From CAYPPG01 sp964412555 (lineage in GTDB: Bacteria > Hinthialibacterota > Hinthialibacteria > Hinthialibacterales > Hinthialibacteraceae): a DNA stretch of 47,418 nucleotides. The notes beneath the pieces were generated by a model. The model worked only from the letters and a program-made list of their open reading frames with translations. It had not been told where the DNA came from and searched no databases. Below are positions 25,351-34,577 of this stretch, in pieces. Where the stretch lies: the NCBI GenBank assembly GCA_964412555.1, contig CAYPPG010000060.1, forward strand, positions 1 through 47,418. Direction: 5' to 3'. The position numbers and the translations under genes were made by a program. Within the stretch, counting starts at the first letter, position 1. Each line of letters starts with the position of its first letter.

Positions 25351-26664
25351 ATGAAATTAAGTTCCTTATGTATTGATCCTTTACCGGATATTCCGGACTT
25401 GACTGAGGAAGTGTATATCGGCATTGGCGCTGAGTTTTTTTTACCGGGAGAGATGCATCGCCGCTTGGGGGAGAAAGCGATGTGCATTGCGGATCCCGAT
25501 ACCTGGAACGCCTATTCTTCTTCCGATCCCAGGTTGTTATCAAGAGAACGCGTCTCCCTGCATCTACTTCCTCGTCACCCCCAGGCGGACAGCCAAACCG
25601 TTCGTCAACTTGTTGAAAAAGCGGAGGGAAGTACCGGATTACTCGCCATCGGCAGCGGCACGATCAACGACTTGGTCAAAATGGCAGCGTATCTGTTGGA
25701 TATTCCCTATATTGTCATTGCCACAGCCGCCAGTATGAACGGATACGCCAGCGGGATTGCCGCCATTCTTGAAAACGGACTGAAAACGACACAAATCGCT
25801 CGCCCACCGCGTGTCATCTTTTTAAATACTCACATTTTGAAAATAGCGCCCTTCAAACTCACCCAAGCCGGTTTGGGTGATTTGATCAGCAAACCGGTCA
25901 GCAATGCCGACTATTGGCTTTGCGATCAAATGGAAAACAGCGGTTATAGTGAACTGCCAGGAAAAATCGTTGATCGTGCCATGCGAGAGGCATTGGAAAA
26001 TCTGGCCGGTTTAACCGATAAAAATGATAGTGAAGATAGTTATGCTTCCTTTCGCCTCTTATCCAGAGCATTGACTCTCAGCGGTATCTCAATGTTTGTG
26101 GCTGGAAGCAGCAGTCCTGCCAGCGGCGGCGAACATCTCATCAGTCATCTGTGGGATATGGAAGCCCACACTGCTCAGAAGGAAACCAATCTACACGGCA
26201 CACAAGTCGGGATTGCGACATGTATCACTTCGGCTCTCTACCATCAACTCCTTCGCATCGAACAACCGAATTTCAAGAATCCCGAACCGTGGGAAACGGA
26301 AGAAAAACGGATTCGACAAGAATTCGGCCCTTTATCTGACACCGTCTTAGCACAAGCCAAAAAGAAACATGAAAAAGCCGCCATGCGCGTTGAATTATTG
26401 AAGAAAAAATGGGGAAAAATACGGGAAAAATTACTTGCTATGAATATACTATCTCCTCAGACTCTCCGCTCTTACCTACTCTCTATATCCGCTCCTGCAA
26501 CAATTGAGGAACTTGGATATGATCGGGAATACGCACATCGCACAATCCGTTTGGCAAAAGATATTCGCGACCGTTACACGGTTCTTGATCTGGCCTTCGA
26601 AACCGGTTTTTTCCCCGATGCAATAGAGTCGGTATTGGACGAATCCGGTGTTTCTCCTTTATAA
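25351..26664 (+). CDS. sn-Glycerol-1-phosphate dehydrogenase-like protein (EgsA/AraM family)
   Basis: A 437-residue iron/zinc-dependent alcohol dehydrogenase of the G1PDH branch, which reduces dihydroxyacetone phosphate to glycerol-1-phosphate in archaea and some bacteria. 'LLAIGSGTINDLVKMAAY' near 97-115 binds the nucleotide, and 'VIATAASMNGYASG' and 'GLGDLISKP' with the metal Asp, 'GGEHLISHLWDM' and 'LHGTQVGIAT' with metal His residues, complete the active site. The C-terminal 90 residues are helical. A short match at the N-terminus is typical of bacterial AraM. Its neighbours are glycan enzymes and not lipid genes, so a polyol or sugar-phosphate role is an alternative. The ATG is preceded by a weak AGGAAA site. 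Confidence 0.82.
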   Translation: MKLSSLCIDPLPDIPDLTEEVYIGIGAEFFLPGEMHRRLGEKAMCIADPDTWNAYSSSDPRLLSRERVSLHLLPRHPQADSQTVRQLVEKAEGSTGLLAIGSGTINDLVKMAAYLLDIPYIVIATAASMNGYASGIAAILENGLKTTQIARPPRVIFLNTHILKIAPFKLTQAGLGDLISKPVSNADYWLCDQMENSGYSELPGKIVDRAMREALENLAGLTDKNDSEDSYASFRLLSRALTLSGISMFVAGSSSPASGGEHLISHLWDMEAHTAQKETNLHGTQVGIATCITSALYHQLLRIEQPNFKNPEPWETEEKRIRQEFGPLSDTVLAQAKKKHEKAAMRVELLKKKWGKIREKLLAMNILSPQTLRSYLLSISAPATIEELGYDREYAHRTIRLAKDIRDRYTVLDLAFETGFFPDAIESVLDESGVSPL

Positions 26665-26682
26665 GAATCCATTCCTGAGACG

Positions 26683-26711
26683 TTGACATCCCTCCATTTT
26701 TATTTCTAAAT
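26683..26711 (+). promoter_or_regulatory. Possible sigma-70-type promoter
   Basis: A perfect TTGACA at 26683-26688 lies about 70 bases before the ATG at 26756. Suitable -10 candidates are weak: TCTAAA, CTAAAT or TAAATT at 16 to 18 bases. The region would serve the two isomerase-like genes that follow. Confidence 0.35.
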
Positions 26712-26755
26712 TGTGATTATAGATTCAATCAAATAGGTTTTTCGGAGGACATCCA

Positions 26756-28204
26756 ATGAAGCGAAATGGCGGCTCAACACAACATAGCGGAATGGACCGG
26801 CGGGATTTTCTTACGACAATGGGAACAGTAGCAGGGTATATCGCGATCAGCGCTGTGAATCCCACCTCTTCAGCCGGTAAGAGTACAGCCCAAAAAGGAA
26901 CTCCTACAGTGATGGGAGCGTTTATTTATCCTCCTACAGAGGAACTGGACAAAGTCGGCTATTACAGCTGGCCGGGTTCCACCTTCGATGCCGAAGGACA
27001 TCAAGCACAATACATGCAGCAAATCGGAAACATCGGGCAAGAGTTGGAAATGAATATTTTCATGAAGCAAACTCCGCTCGATGAAGAAAGAAGCGTGACG
27101 GAATTCATCAATGAAGTCAAAGCGAAAAAACCGGATGGCTTACTATTGATCCCCTTCAAAAAAGGCCATTGGGGACACGTCACTCGTATTGTCAAAGAAA
27201 CGAAGATTCCGTCTGTGGTTCTGGCTACACTCGGCGTACTGCTCGTCGGTCACATTCGGGAATTGCATGAAGAGCCTGGAGTCTACATGATCAGTTCCCT
27301 CGACAATTTCGATGCGGTGGAATACGGCATGCGCATGATCAAAACCGCCCGCACAATGAAAGAAAGCCGCATCATCAACATAGCCGGGGAGAGCGTTCAG
27401 GAAACTGTTGTGCCCCATTTAGGGACAAAAATTTTAACCATACCGCGTTCAAGGCTCGTTGAAGAGATCAAAAAAGTCTCCGATCAGCAATCCACACCAT
27501 TGGCAAAACGGTACCTTTCTGAAGCGGAACGGATTGTCGAACCTTCGGAAGAAGATGTCTATGATGCCGCAAAGTGCTATTTCGCTTTAAAACGCGTCAT
27601 TGAAGCAGAAGGCGGAGATGCGCTCATGATGGACTGCTTGCCTGGTCTCCGCCGTCCACATGTTCACGTTCCGCCCTGCATGGGATTCATGGACCTGCGC
27701 GACGAAGGTATCCCCGCCGGCTGCGAATCGGATACCGATGCCACTTTGACGATGATGTTGATTCAAAATCTATTCAATCGCCCTGGTTTCCAACACAATC
27801 CGTTCGCCGAAACGGAGAAAAACCATTATCTATGCGCCCATTGCACCGCCCCATCCAAGATGAATGGACCGGGAACTCCTTCCGAACCTTATATTTTACG
27901 TAGCCATGCCGAAGCGGGTTGGGGATGCGTTCCACGGGTGCTGTTCAAAGTCGGCCAGGAAGTCACCATTACCAAATATTTACGAAACAATGACTCGCCC
28001 CAAATGCTGATTTATACAGGAGAAATCCTCGGTTGCCCTAGTATCCCACCCACCGGCGGTTGCCGAACCAACGCCGAAACGACCCTCAATGAATTGGACG
28101 ATGTTTGCAACTTAAAAGGTCATCACCTTACTCTGTTTTATGGGAACTGTGGAAAACAACTGCGCGAGTTCTGCAAGATGTACCGCATCGAACCTGTTGT
28201 TTAA
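26756..28204 (+). CDS. Tat-exported L-fucose/L-arabinose isomerase-like protein
   Basis: 482 residues. 'MDRRDFLTTMGTVAGYIAI' is a twin-arginine signal. The rest shows the alpha/beta N-domain of the fucose/arabinose isomerase fold ('VMGAFIYPPTEELDK', 'DGLLLIPFKKGHWG') and a C-terminal region with 'GCESDTDATLTMMLIQNLF', 'YLCAHCTAPSKMNG', 'YILRSHAEAGWGCVPRVLF' and 'PPTGGCRTN', which carry conserved Cys, His and acidic residues. The fold assignment rests on these blocks; activity and substrate are unknown. An exported sugar isomerase is unusual. A GGAGGA site precedes the ATG. The following gene is a close paralogue. Confidence 0.7.
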   Translation: MKRNGGSTQHSGMDRRDFLTTMGTVAGYIAISAVNPTSSAGKSTAQKGTPTVMGAFIYPPTEELDKVGYYSWPGSTFDAEGHQAQYMQQIGNIGQELEMNIFMKQTPLDEERSVTEFINEVKAKKPDGLLLIPFKKGHWGHVTRIVKETKIPSVVLATLGVLLVGHIRELHEEPGVYMISSLDNFDAVEYGMRMIKTARTMKESRIINIAGESVQETVVPHLGTKILTIPRSRLVEEIKKVSDQQSTPLAKRYLSEAERIVEPSEEDVYDAAKCYFALKRVIEAEGGDALMMDCLPGLRRPHVHVPPCMGFMDLRDEGIPAGCESDTDATLTMMLIQNLFNRPGFQHNPFAETEKNHYLCAHCTAPSKMNGPGTPSEPYILRSHAEAGWGCVPRVLFKVGQEVTITKYLRNNDSPQMLIYTGEILGCPSIPPTGGCRTNAETTLNELDDVCNLKGHHLTLFYGNCGKQLREFCKMYRIEPVV

Positions 28205-28223
28205 ATGAATAAAGGAGTTCACC

Positions 28224-29657
28224 ATGAATACTCTAGAAATCAATGCACAACACAGTCATTCGAGAATCGCAATGGGATCGATGGAATGCGGAACGTTGGT
28301 TACTTCGCCGTATCTCTTATCTTCAACCTCTCCCAATAAGAAAAGCAATGAAACGGCCACCGTCATGGGAGCCTTTGTGTATCCGCCAACGAAAGAAGTA
28401 GAAAAAACAGGATATTACAGCTGGCCAGGCTCCTCGTTCGATCCGGAAGGACGGCAAGCACAGTATTGTAACGAAATCAAAAACATCGATCGAAAATTGG
28501 GCATGATCATTTCCATGAATCCAGTCCCATTGGATGAAGACGAGAGCGTCACCCGATTTATCAATGAAGTGAAGCAGAATAAACCGGACGGTTTGCTGCT
28601 GATCCCTTTCAAAAAATGGCATTGGGAAAAAGTGACACGAATCGTGGAAGAAACCGATATCCCAACGGTGATTTTAGCAACTCTAGGCGTTCTTTTGATC
28701 CCCCATATCCGGCAGATGCATCAAAAACCGGGCGTTTACATGATCAGTTCCCAAGACAACATGAACGCCGTCGAATATGGGATGAAAATGATCCAAACAG
28801 CTTGCCGGTTGAAAGAAAGCCGCCTCGTCAATATTGCCGGATCGGAGGTAAAAGATCAAACCGTTCCGCATCTGGGCACACACATTCGCACCGTCCCAAC
28901 CCAGCGATTTGTCGATATATTCCAAAAAATCGGAGTTACGGATAACGTACGGAACCTAGCCGCTGAATACATCAATACTGCCCGCCGAATTTTGGAACCA
29001 ACCCGCGAAGATATTACAGAAGCGGCGAAAACCTACTTCGTACTCAAACAGATTGTTGAAGAGGAAAAGGGGGATGCGGTAATGATGCACTGCCTAAGTG
29101 GTCTACGGCATCCACGCCAACATGTCCCCCCTTGCATGGGATTCATGAGCCTGCGCGATGAAGGCATTCCGGTCGGCTGCCAGTCAGATTTGAATTCAAC
29201 GTTGACCATGATGATGGTTCAACAACTCTTCGACAAGCCCGGTTTCCAGCAAAATGCAGCAATGGATACAGCGAAAAATCTCTATTTCGGTGCACACTGC
29301 ACCTGCGCTTCAAAAATGAATGGAGTAGGAACAACTCCGGAACCTCTCATTTTACGAAGTCACGCCGAAGCGGGCTGGGGATGTGTGCCGCGTGTGTTGC
29401 TGAAAGAAGGCCAAGAAGTCACAATGGCGCTCTATTTATCCGGCGAAAAACCGCAACTCCTTCTCTATTCAGGAGAAATCGTATGTTGTCCGGATATTCC
29501 CCCAACCGGCGGTTGCCGCACCAACGTCCAAATGACAATCAATGAAGTGGACGATGTTTGTGACGTGAAAGGCATGCATCAGATCATCTTTTATGGGAAT
29601 CATGTAAAACAATTCAAGCAGTTTGCCCAACTATGTAATATCGAAGTAGTTGTGTAA
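28224..29657 (+). CDS. Paralogous L-fucose/L-arabinose isomerase-like protein without Tat signal
   Basis: 477 residues, clearly homologous to the preceding gene over nearly the whole length ('VMGAFVYPPTKEVEK', 'DGLLLIPFKKWHWEK', 'GCQSDLNSTLTMMMVQQLF', 'LRSHAEAGWGCVPRVLL', 'PPTGGCRTN'). Its first 35 residues are of similar length but lack the twin-arginine motif and the hydrophobic run, so it probably stays in the cytoplasm. The ATG has an AAAGGAG site and starts 19 bases after its neighbour's stop, so the two form one operon. This is a tandem duplication with different localisation signals. The pair may act on the same sugar on two sides of the membrane, but this is inference. Confidence 0.72.
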   Translation: MNTLEINAQHSHSRIAMGSMECGTLVTSPYLLSSTSPNKKSNETATVMGAFVYPPTKEVEKTGYYSWPGSSFDPEGRQAQYCNEIKNIDRKLGMIISMNPVPLDEDESVTRFINEVKQNKPDGLLLIPFKKWHWEKVTRIVEETDIPTVILATLGVLLIPHIRQMHQKPGVYMISSQDNMNAVEYGMKMIQTACRLKESRLVNIAGSEVKDQTVPHLGTHIRTVPTQRFVDIFQKIGVTDNVRNLAAEYINTARRILEPTREDITEAAKTYFVLKQIVEEEKGDAVMMHCLSGLRHPRQHVPPCMGFMSLRDEGIPVGCQSDLNSTLTMMMVQQLFDKPGFQQNAAMDTAKNLYFGAHCTCASKMNGVGTTPEPLILRSHAEAGWGCVPRVLLKEGQEVTMALYLSGEKPQLLLYSGEIVCCPDIPPTGGCRTNVQMTINEVDDVCDVKGMHQIIFYGNHVKQFKQFAQLCNIEVVV

Positions 29658-29684
29658 TTTTTTGTTTTAATTTTATCGTTATGG

Positions 29685-30242
29685 CTACCATTCCTTCGGT
29701 TTGAATTTTTCATCATTCAGAATCTTTACCGTATCCCCGCTCTGAGCAATGACAAACAGCCCTTTTTTATAGGCATATTTATCAGCATCTTCACTGATCA
29801 CGATGCCGGCCACCGCTCCCACCACTTTACGATCTGCGTATTCCGGCATCAACTTTTTGAATTTATTCAATCTTTCAATATGCTCATTGACATCGTGAAC
29901 TTCAAGGGTGCTTTTCGCTTCAATCAAAACCGCATATTCACCGTTCACTCCTAAAACATCGATTTCTAATCCTTCCTTGCCGTTCCTTGAAACTTTGACT
30001 CGTTGCGAGATTTGATCCAGTTCGATTCCTCGTTCCCGAAACAATTTTTGAGCCGCCGGAACAACCAAACCTTCAACAAACAGACTCCATCTCCCGATCA
30101 GATTTTCGATTTTCTTATCGGTTTCCTTGATTCTCTCGGCTGTTTCTTTAAATTTGATATCGGTCTCTTTGAATCTTTCACTCGTTTCAGCAAAGAGTCT
30201 CCATACTTCTTCAAAACCTCTTTCCATCTCCGCTTGAGTCAT
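29685..30242 (-). CDS. Coiled-coil protein with PD-(D/E)XK nuclease-like C-terminal domain (DUF3782-like)
   Basis: 185 residues. The first 55 form a heptad-like helix with repeated 'RFKETDIKFKETAERIKETD' units. The C-terminal 130 residues contain 'LEIDVLGVNGEYAVLIEAK', the E-x-D ... E-A-K arrangement of the PD-(D/E)XK nuclease superfamily. Such proteins are common in filamentous cyanobacteria and other genomes with no known target. The GTG at 30257 opens the frame, but the ATG at 30242 has a GGGAG site. It is transcribed against its left neighbour and away from the serine hydrolase region. The nuclease activity is inferred from the motif only. Confidence 0.72.
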   Translation of the reverse strand: MTQAEMERGFEEVWRLFAETSERFKETDIKFKETAERIKETDKKIENLIGRWSLFVEGLVVPAAQKLFRERGIELDQISQRVKVSRNGKEGLEIDVLGVNGEYAVLIEAKSTLEVHDVNEHIERLNKFKKLMPEYADRKVVGAVAGIVISEDADKYAYKKGLFVIAQSGDTVKILNDEKFKPKEW

Positions 30243-30445
30243 ATTTTCTTCTCCCACCGAGATATAGTTTTAAGTAATTATATCACATTTTTTTATTGAA
30301 ATAGATGGAACTGAAACGATCGAATTTACGTATAACATGACAATGCGATTTTTTCTTGAAGAAGTCGAGAAACTTTCATGAAATAGAATCGAACCAGTTT
30401 CGTAACTCATGTTTGGAGATTCATAGAAAAGGAGATCACATAATA

Positions 30446-31874
30446 ATGATTCTCTCCCTCAATTCACTTTTCACTTCGATCGTAAAAAAAACACCTATAC
30501 TTATATTGATCTTCCTATTGATTCCGCTTATTGCCCAACCATATACACTTTCCGATCGTATCGAATTCCAAGCAATTCACCGCTTTCGCTATTCTCCTGC
30601 TAGAAGAAGAAGGCTTGGTTGGACTCGACGATGACATCCGCATGTATGTGCCTGAAGTACCCGATTTTGGCAAGACGATCACCATTCGTCATTTGCTTCA
30701 CCACATTAGCGGATTGCGTGATTATTATGAGCTTTTCTCGTTCAGTGGCCGAAGTATATTGGCTGATCCCGTCGATAAAGAGCAAACTTTCGCCCTTATC
30801 ACCCGACAGAAGAAATTAAATTTCGATCCCGGTGAGCAGTTTATCTATAGTAATACGGGTTATTTTTTACTCGGCGAAATCGTTGCGCGCGTCAGCGGTA
30901 AATCTTTCCCTGAATTTGCCAAGGAACGAATCTTTGAGCCGCTTGGTATGAATGACACTCAGTTTCGTGATAATTACCTGGATATCGTAAAACGCTTCGC
31001 CGATCCATACTACTCCAATCCCGACGGCGGGTTTTGGCAAATGTCTATCAACACATCCGTCGTTGGCGCAGAAGGATTACTAACCACTGTCGAAGATTTG
31101 GTAAAGTGGGATCAAAATTTTTATACCCCGACCGTCGGAAGCCGCCGTCTTCTCACAAGGATGCATCAAAAACCCACATTGAATGACGGAACGCAAGTAC
31201 CGTACGCCGTTGGAATCATGGTCGATGAATATAACGGCCGCAGGCTTGTTTTTCATGGCGGTGATATCAGCGGCTATCATGGAAATATTGTTCGCTTTCC
31301 CGACCAAAAACTTTCCATCGTGACATTATCCAATACTTTCGATTTGAATTCGGGCGTATTACTAGAAAAATCTCTGCAAATCGCCGATCTGTATTTTAAC
31401 ACACCTCAAACTCCCGTGACGAATTTCTTTCTTCACGAACCGTCCCTGAGTGGTTGGGGACTCGATCTCGATTTTTTGAAAAAATTTGATTTACAACGTT
31501 TCTCATCCCTACAAACTATCTTCAATGCTTCATGGAAAAAAGACATGGACGATATTCCGAAAACCGTCACACCGCAAATCACGGAAGATGTGGCAAAAGA
31601 ATACGTCGGCAAATATTACAGCGAGGAACTCGAGGTGTTCTACACAATCACATACGAAGATGGCCTTCTCCATTTTCAATTCCCCATCACGCAGCCTAAC
31701 ACCGAGCTGACATCGCGAATTGTTCGACGCGATCGTATCATCTTCGTCGAATCCGAGTTGTTGAAGGGCAATTTCTTACGCAACACCAATGGGGAAGTGA
31801 TCGGTTTTCAAATCAGCAATCCTCGCGTGATCGATCTCAAGTTTGACAAAGCAGAAATCATAACCATGAAATAA
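30446..31874 (+). pseudogene. Serine hydrolase (beta-lactamase class C / PBP4-like) with internal deletion and frameshift
   Basis: An ATG at 30446 with an upstream AAGGAG begins a good signal peptide (about 30 residues, 'PILILIFLLIPLIAQPY'). The homology to serine hydrolases resumes in another frame from about 30550: 'FPIVSNSKQFTAFAILLLE' holds the S-x-x-K nucleophile, 'YSNTGYFLLG' the Y-x-N motif and 'HGGDISGYHG' the third motif. The 60-70 residues that normally lie between the signal and SxxK are missing. The two parts are in different frames, so I read this as a deletion-derived pseudogene. A downstream TTG at 30531 could still produce a cytoplasmic 447-residue product. The next gene is an intact relative. 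Confidence 0.75.
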
Positions 31875-31942
31875 ATATCTCAGGTAATCCGTATTCAGAA
31901 AAGAACGATTTATCACCCCCAGACATGCAAAGGTTTATAATT

Positions 31943-33523
31943 ATGCCTCCCTCTCAAAATCGTAACATATTTCTCTTAAACAAGCAGTACACAATATCGA
32001 CTCTTATAGTTTATTTCCTTCCGATCACAATACTTGTCCTTCTTTGCCTTCCCGCATCTGCCGCTAGCGATTCTGAATTCCCTCAAGCGACACCTGAAAG
32101 CCAAGGAATATCCAGTGAATCGTTAGACATCATTTCCGATACAATCCAATGGTACTACAACAACGGAATGATCGTCGGGGCGGAACTTCTTATTATCAAA
32201 AACCGTCATACGGTCCTGCATAAAGCGTATGGATGGAAAGATCGCGAAACCCGCACCAAAATGGAACCCAACACGATCTTCAATGTCCGTTCGATGACAA
32301 AACCACTTACCGGCGCGGCCGCTCAAATCCTGATCGATGAAGGAAAATTGCAATTAGACGATCCAGTATTCCTCTACATCCCCAGTTTCAACACTGGCCG
32401 CTCTAGTGAAATCACCATCCGCCAACTTCTCACTCACCGTAGCGGCCTTCCGTTATCAATATTGATGGATATCCCTATGAGCACATTCGATAACATTATC
32501 GAATTGGCTGAGGAAACCGGCCGCCGTGGCCCCCAATTCACACCGGACAGCAAATATTGGTATAGCGACGCCGGCAGCGAAGTTCTCGGAGCGGTGGTGG
32601 AGAAAGTTTCCGGAATCCCACTACATCAATTCATCACCGAACGGTTACTCGAACCACTCGCAATGACAGATTCATTTTCCTACACTCCTGATTCTTTGAA
32701 TGACCCCCGCTGGAATCGCATCGCGAGCCTTTATATCGGTTCGCTCGAGAATTGGAATCGATTTTGGGGACCGCAAGACGGCGCGTTTTACCAATACACA
32801 CTCGGTTCTCAATCTCTTTATAGTACTCCCATGGATTATGCCCGTTTTTTGGCCATGTGGATGGAGAAAGGTGTATTCAACGATCAAAGAATTTTATCAC
32901 AAGAAGCAGTCGAGCGCACATTCACACCGGTTTCAGTGATGACGAATCTTGGCCAAAATACACGTTATCCGACAGGTTTTCCGAATATGTACGTTTATTA
33001 CGGCCAAATGGCCGTAAGCTATACGGATTCAAATACGATAAATAGCCAACCGGTAGTAATTGGACACAGCGGCTCCGATGGCACATGGGCATGGGCATTA
33101 CCCGAACAAGACTTGATCGTCCTTTATTTCACTCAATCCCGCGGCTTGGCATCGGGGACAACATTGGAATACCTCCTCGACCGCCTTCTTGTCGATCATT
33201 CACAAGAAGTTGAGATTCCGGAAGAGTACCAGCCCTTTGTTGGAACCTACACTGGAAACCTCTTTGGTTTATACAATGTGGAAGTGCCAGTATTTGTGCA
33301 GAATAACACACTTTCATTTATCCTCCCTGGTATTTCCGTTTTTGATCTGAAAGCTCCTACTTCATCGGGAAAATGGAGAACATCATTGAGCAACGACATA
33401 GCTGTATCTTTTGTTGAGAACGCGGATGGTGAGGTAGAACGGATGCGATATTATGAAGGGCCACAGCAGGTAATTCTCAGAAAAGTGATTGCTACCCCTG
33501 TTACTGGTTGGATTTTATTCTAA
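31943..33523 (+). CDS. Secreted serine hydrolase, beta-lactamase class C / PBP4-like
   Basis: 526 residues. A signal or TM segment ('LIVYFLPITILVLLCLPASA') precedes the catalytic domain with 'NVRSMTKPLTGAAAQ' (S-x-x-K), 'WYSDAGSEVLG' (Y-S-D where Y-x-N is common) and 'IGHSGSDGT' (H-x-G-like). The C-terminal 130 residues are a beta-rich extra domain. Such enzymes are esterases, D-aminopeptidases or transpeptidases, and the substrate cannot be read from the sequence. The frame starts at 31925, but the ATG at 31943 has an AAAGG site. It lies just after the broken relative at 30446, and the two probably arose by duplication. Confidence 0.87.
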   Translation: MPPSQNRNIFLLNKQYTISTLIVYFLPITILVLLCLPASAASDSEFPQATPESQGISSESLDIISDTIQWYYNNGMIVGAELLIIKNRHTVLHKAYGWKDRETRTKMEPNTIFNVRSMTKPLTGAAAQILIDEGKLQLDDPVFLYIPSFNTGRSSEITIRQLLTHRSGLPLSILMDIPMSTFDNIIELAEETGRRGPQFTPDSKYWYSDAGSEVLGAVVEKVSGIPLHQFITERLLEPLAMTDSFSYTPDSLNDPRWNRIASLYIGSLENWNRFWGPQDGAFYQYTLGSQSLYSTPMDYARFLAMWMEKGVFNDQRILSQEAVERTFTPVSVMTNLGQNTRYPTGFPNMYVYYGQMAVSYTDSNTINSQPVVIGHSGSDGTWAWALPEQDLIVLYFTQSRGLASGTTLEYLLDRLLVDHSQEVEIPEEYQPFVGTYTGNLFGLYNVEVPVFVQNNTLSFILPGISVFDLKAPTSSGKWRTSLSNDIAVSFVENADGEVERMRYYEGPQQVILRKVIATPVTGWILF

Positions 33524-34321
33524 ATACTCCTTAATATGATGTATCTCATGTCCCTCAACAGTTTTCGCTTTGCGAATCATCTCAGCAAACAATTTCAACC
33601 GTTCAGCATCTATATTTTCATTACCCGAATGGAAGTCCCATAATGGCTTCAATAACAATGCAGATTTCTCATACGCCTCCGCAGCTTTTAATAACGACTC
33701 ATCCCCATCGGCAATTTGCTTCAGATAATCCCGTGCATAACACCGTGCCGCATAATAATGACTAATATAATAGTCAGCAAGATTCAATCATAATTTGCAC
33801 TGCTTACGATTGATTCCTTGCTCCGTAAACAAAGCCCACCGCTCATAAATTCCCGCCCACAAATCAAAGCCAGGCAAGCCGTCTTGATATCCGTCACGAT
33901 CATATCCCTCCCGCTGATCCGCATGGGCGACTGCGGCTTGTAAGGATTTCATAATACTTTCTTCACGACTGCGCTGATTCCTTTCACCGGGAATCGTCAC
34001 CGATAAAACATCGATTCTATTTCTTCCGAGTTTTCGAAATGGAAGCGATGTGCGTTTCCCATCATTCGTGAACGTTTCATATCGTTTACGGTTTAAATCA
34101 TAACCAATAATAATTCCCCATTCACAATCCGCCACATCCCACACAACTGCAGGAATCCCGCGATCGATGTTATCGATAATCATTGCCTGTGCTTCTTCTC
34201 TTTTTTGTTTCTCAAGATGATTTTCCTCCCACATCCTCTCAATATACACGCATTGATATCCCGCCTGCTCAACCGCTTCTCCATGAAACCTGCCTTTGAT
34301 GGCTTTGAACTTTCTACACGG
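33515..34321 (-). pseudogene. Hypothetical protein (ADP-like 'DIDRGIPAVVWDVADCEWG' family) interrupted by an in-frame TGA
   Basis: Two open stretches in the same frame are separated by one stop: 'GINRKQCKL', TGA at 33788-33790, then 'LNLADYYISHYYAAR'. The left part has 'IDRGIPAVVWDVADCEWG', 'IDVLSVTIPGERNQRSREES' and 'GLPGFDLWAGIYERWALF'; the right part ends in 'HEIHHIKEYLE'. Together they read as one family of about 250 residues, seen elsewhere beside BlaI-type regulators. The N-terminus is also lost (the frame opens only at 34321, just after a stop). The TTG after the TGA could restart translation. The family function is unknown to me. It neighbours other decayed genes. Confidence 0.75.
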
Positions 34322-34577
34322 CTAAACTTCAATCCCGCTAATCCGATCATCGCGACACCTCCAAGAAACAAAATGAATCCCACTCGAGTATGCGAAATGG
34401 ATGTAGAATGCTGATTTCCTCTCAACATATCCCATCGCCGGCGGATAACCAGAAAGCGTGCCATCCCTAGACCGAGAAACAACAAATCCGATGCCCCGAA
34501 TGTAACACAATGCGCGCCAGCGTTTGTGAATAGGAGTCGACATTTCCAATATACCGCGCCGCTTCCAAATCAATCAT
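34309..34577 (-). pseudogene. Remnant of an M56-peptidase/BlaR1-like membrane protein, frameshifted
   Basis: From an ATG at 34577, overlapping the BlaI-like stop, one frame reads 'IDLEAARYIGNVDSYSQTLA' and ends early near 34470. The neighbouring frame continues with 'DLLFLGLGMARFLVIRRRWD' and a TM helix 'GFILFLGGVAMIGLAGLKF'. The order (acidic-residue helix, arginine-rich helix, TM) matches the region after the metalloprotease motif of BlaR1-type M56 peptidases, and the genes flank a BlaI-like repressor, as expected. The HExxH part is absent. The assignment is by layout, so it is moderate. Confidence 0.45.

Noticed and set aside
26756..29657. Periplasmic sugar-binding proteins (LacI-type fold)
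   Set aside because: The N-terminal alpha/beta part looks similar, but the His/Cys-rich C-terminal half matches the isomerase-like family better.
33788..33790. Recoded TGA (selenocysteine or alternative code)
   Set aside because: Other genes end in TGA, no SECIS-like hairpin is apparent, and the neighbouring genes are also decayed.
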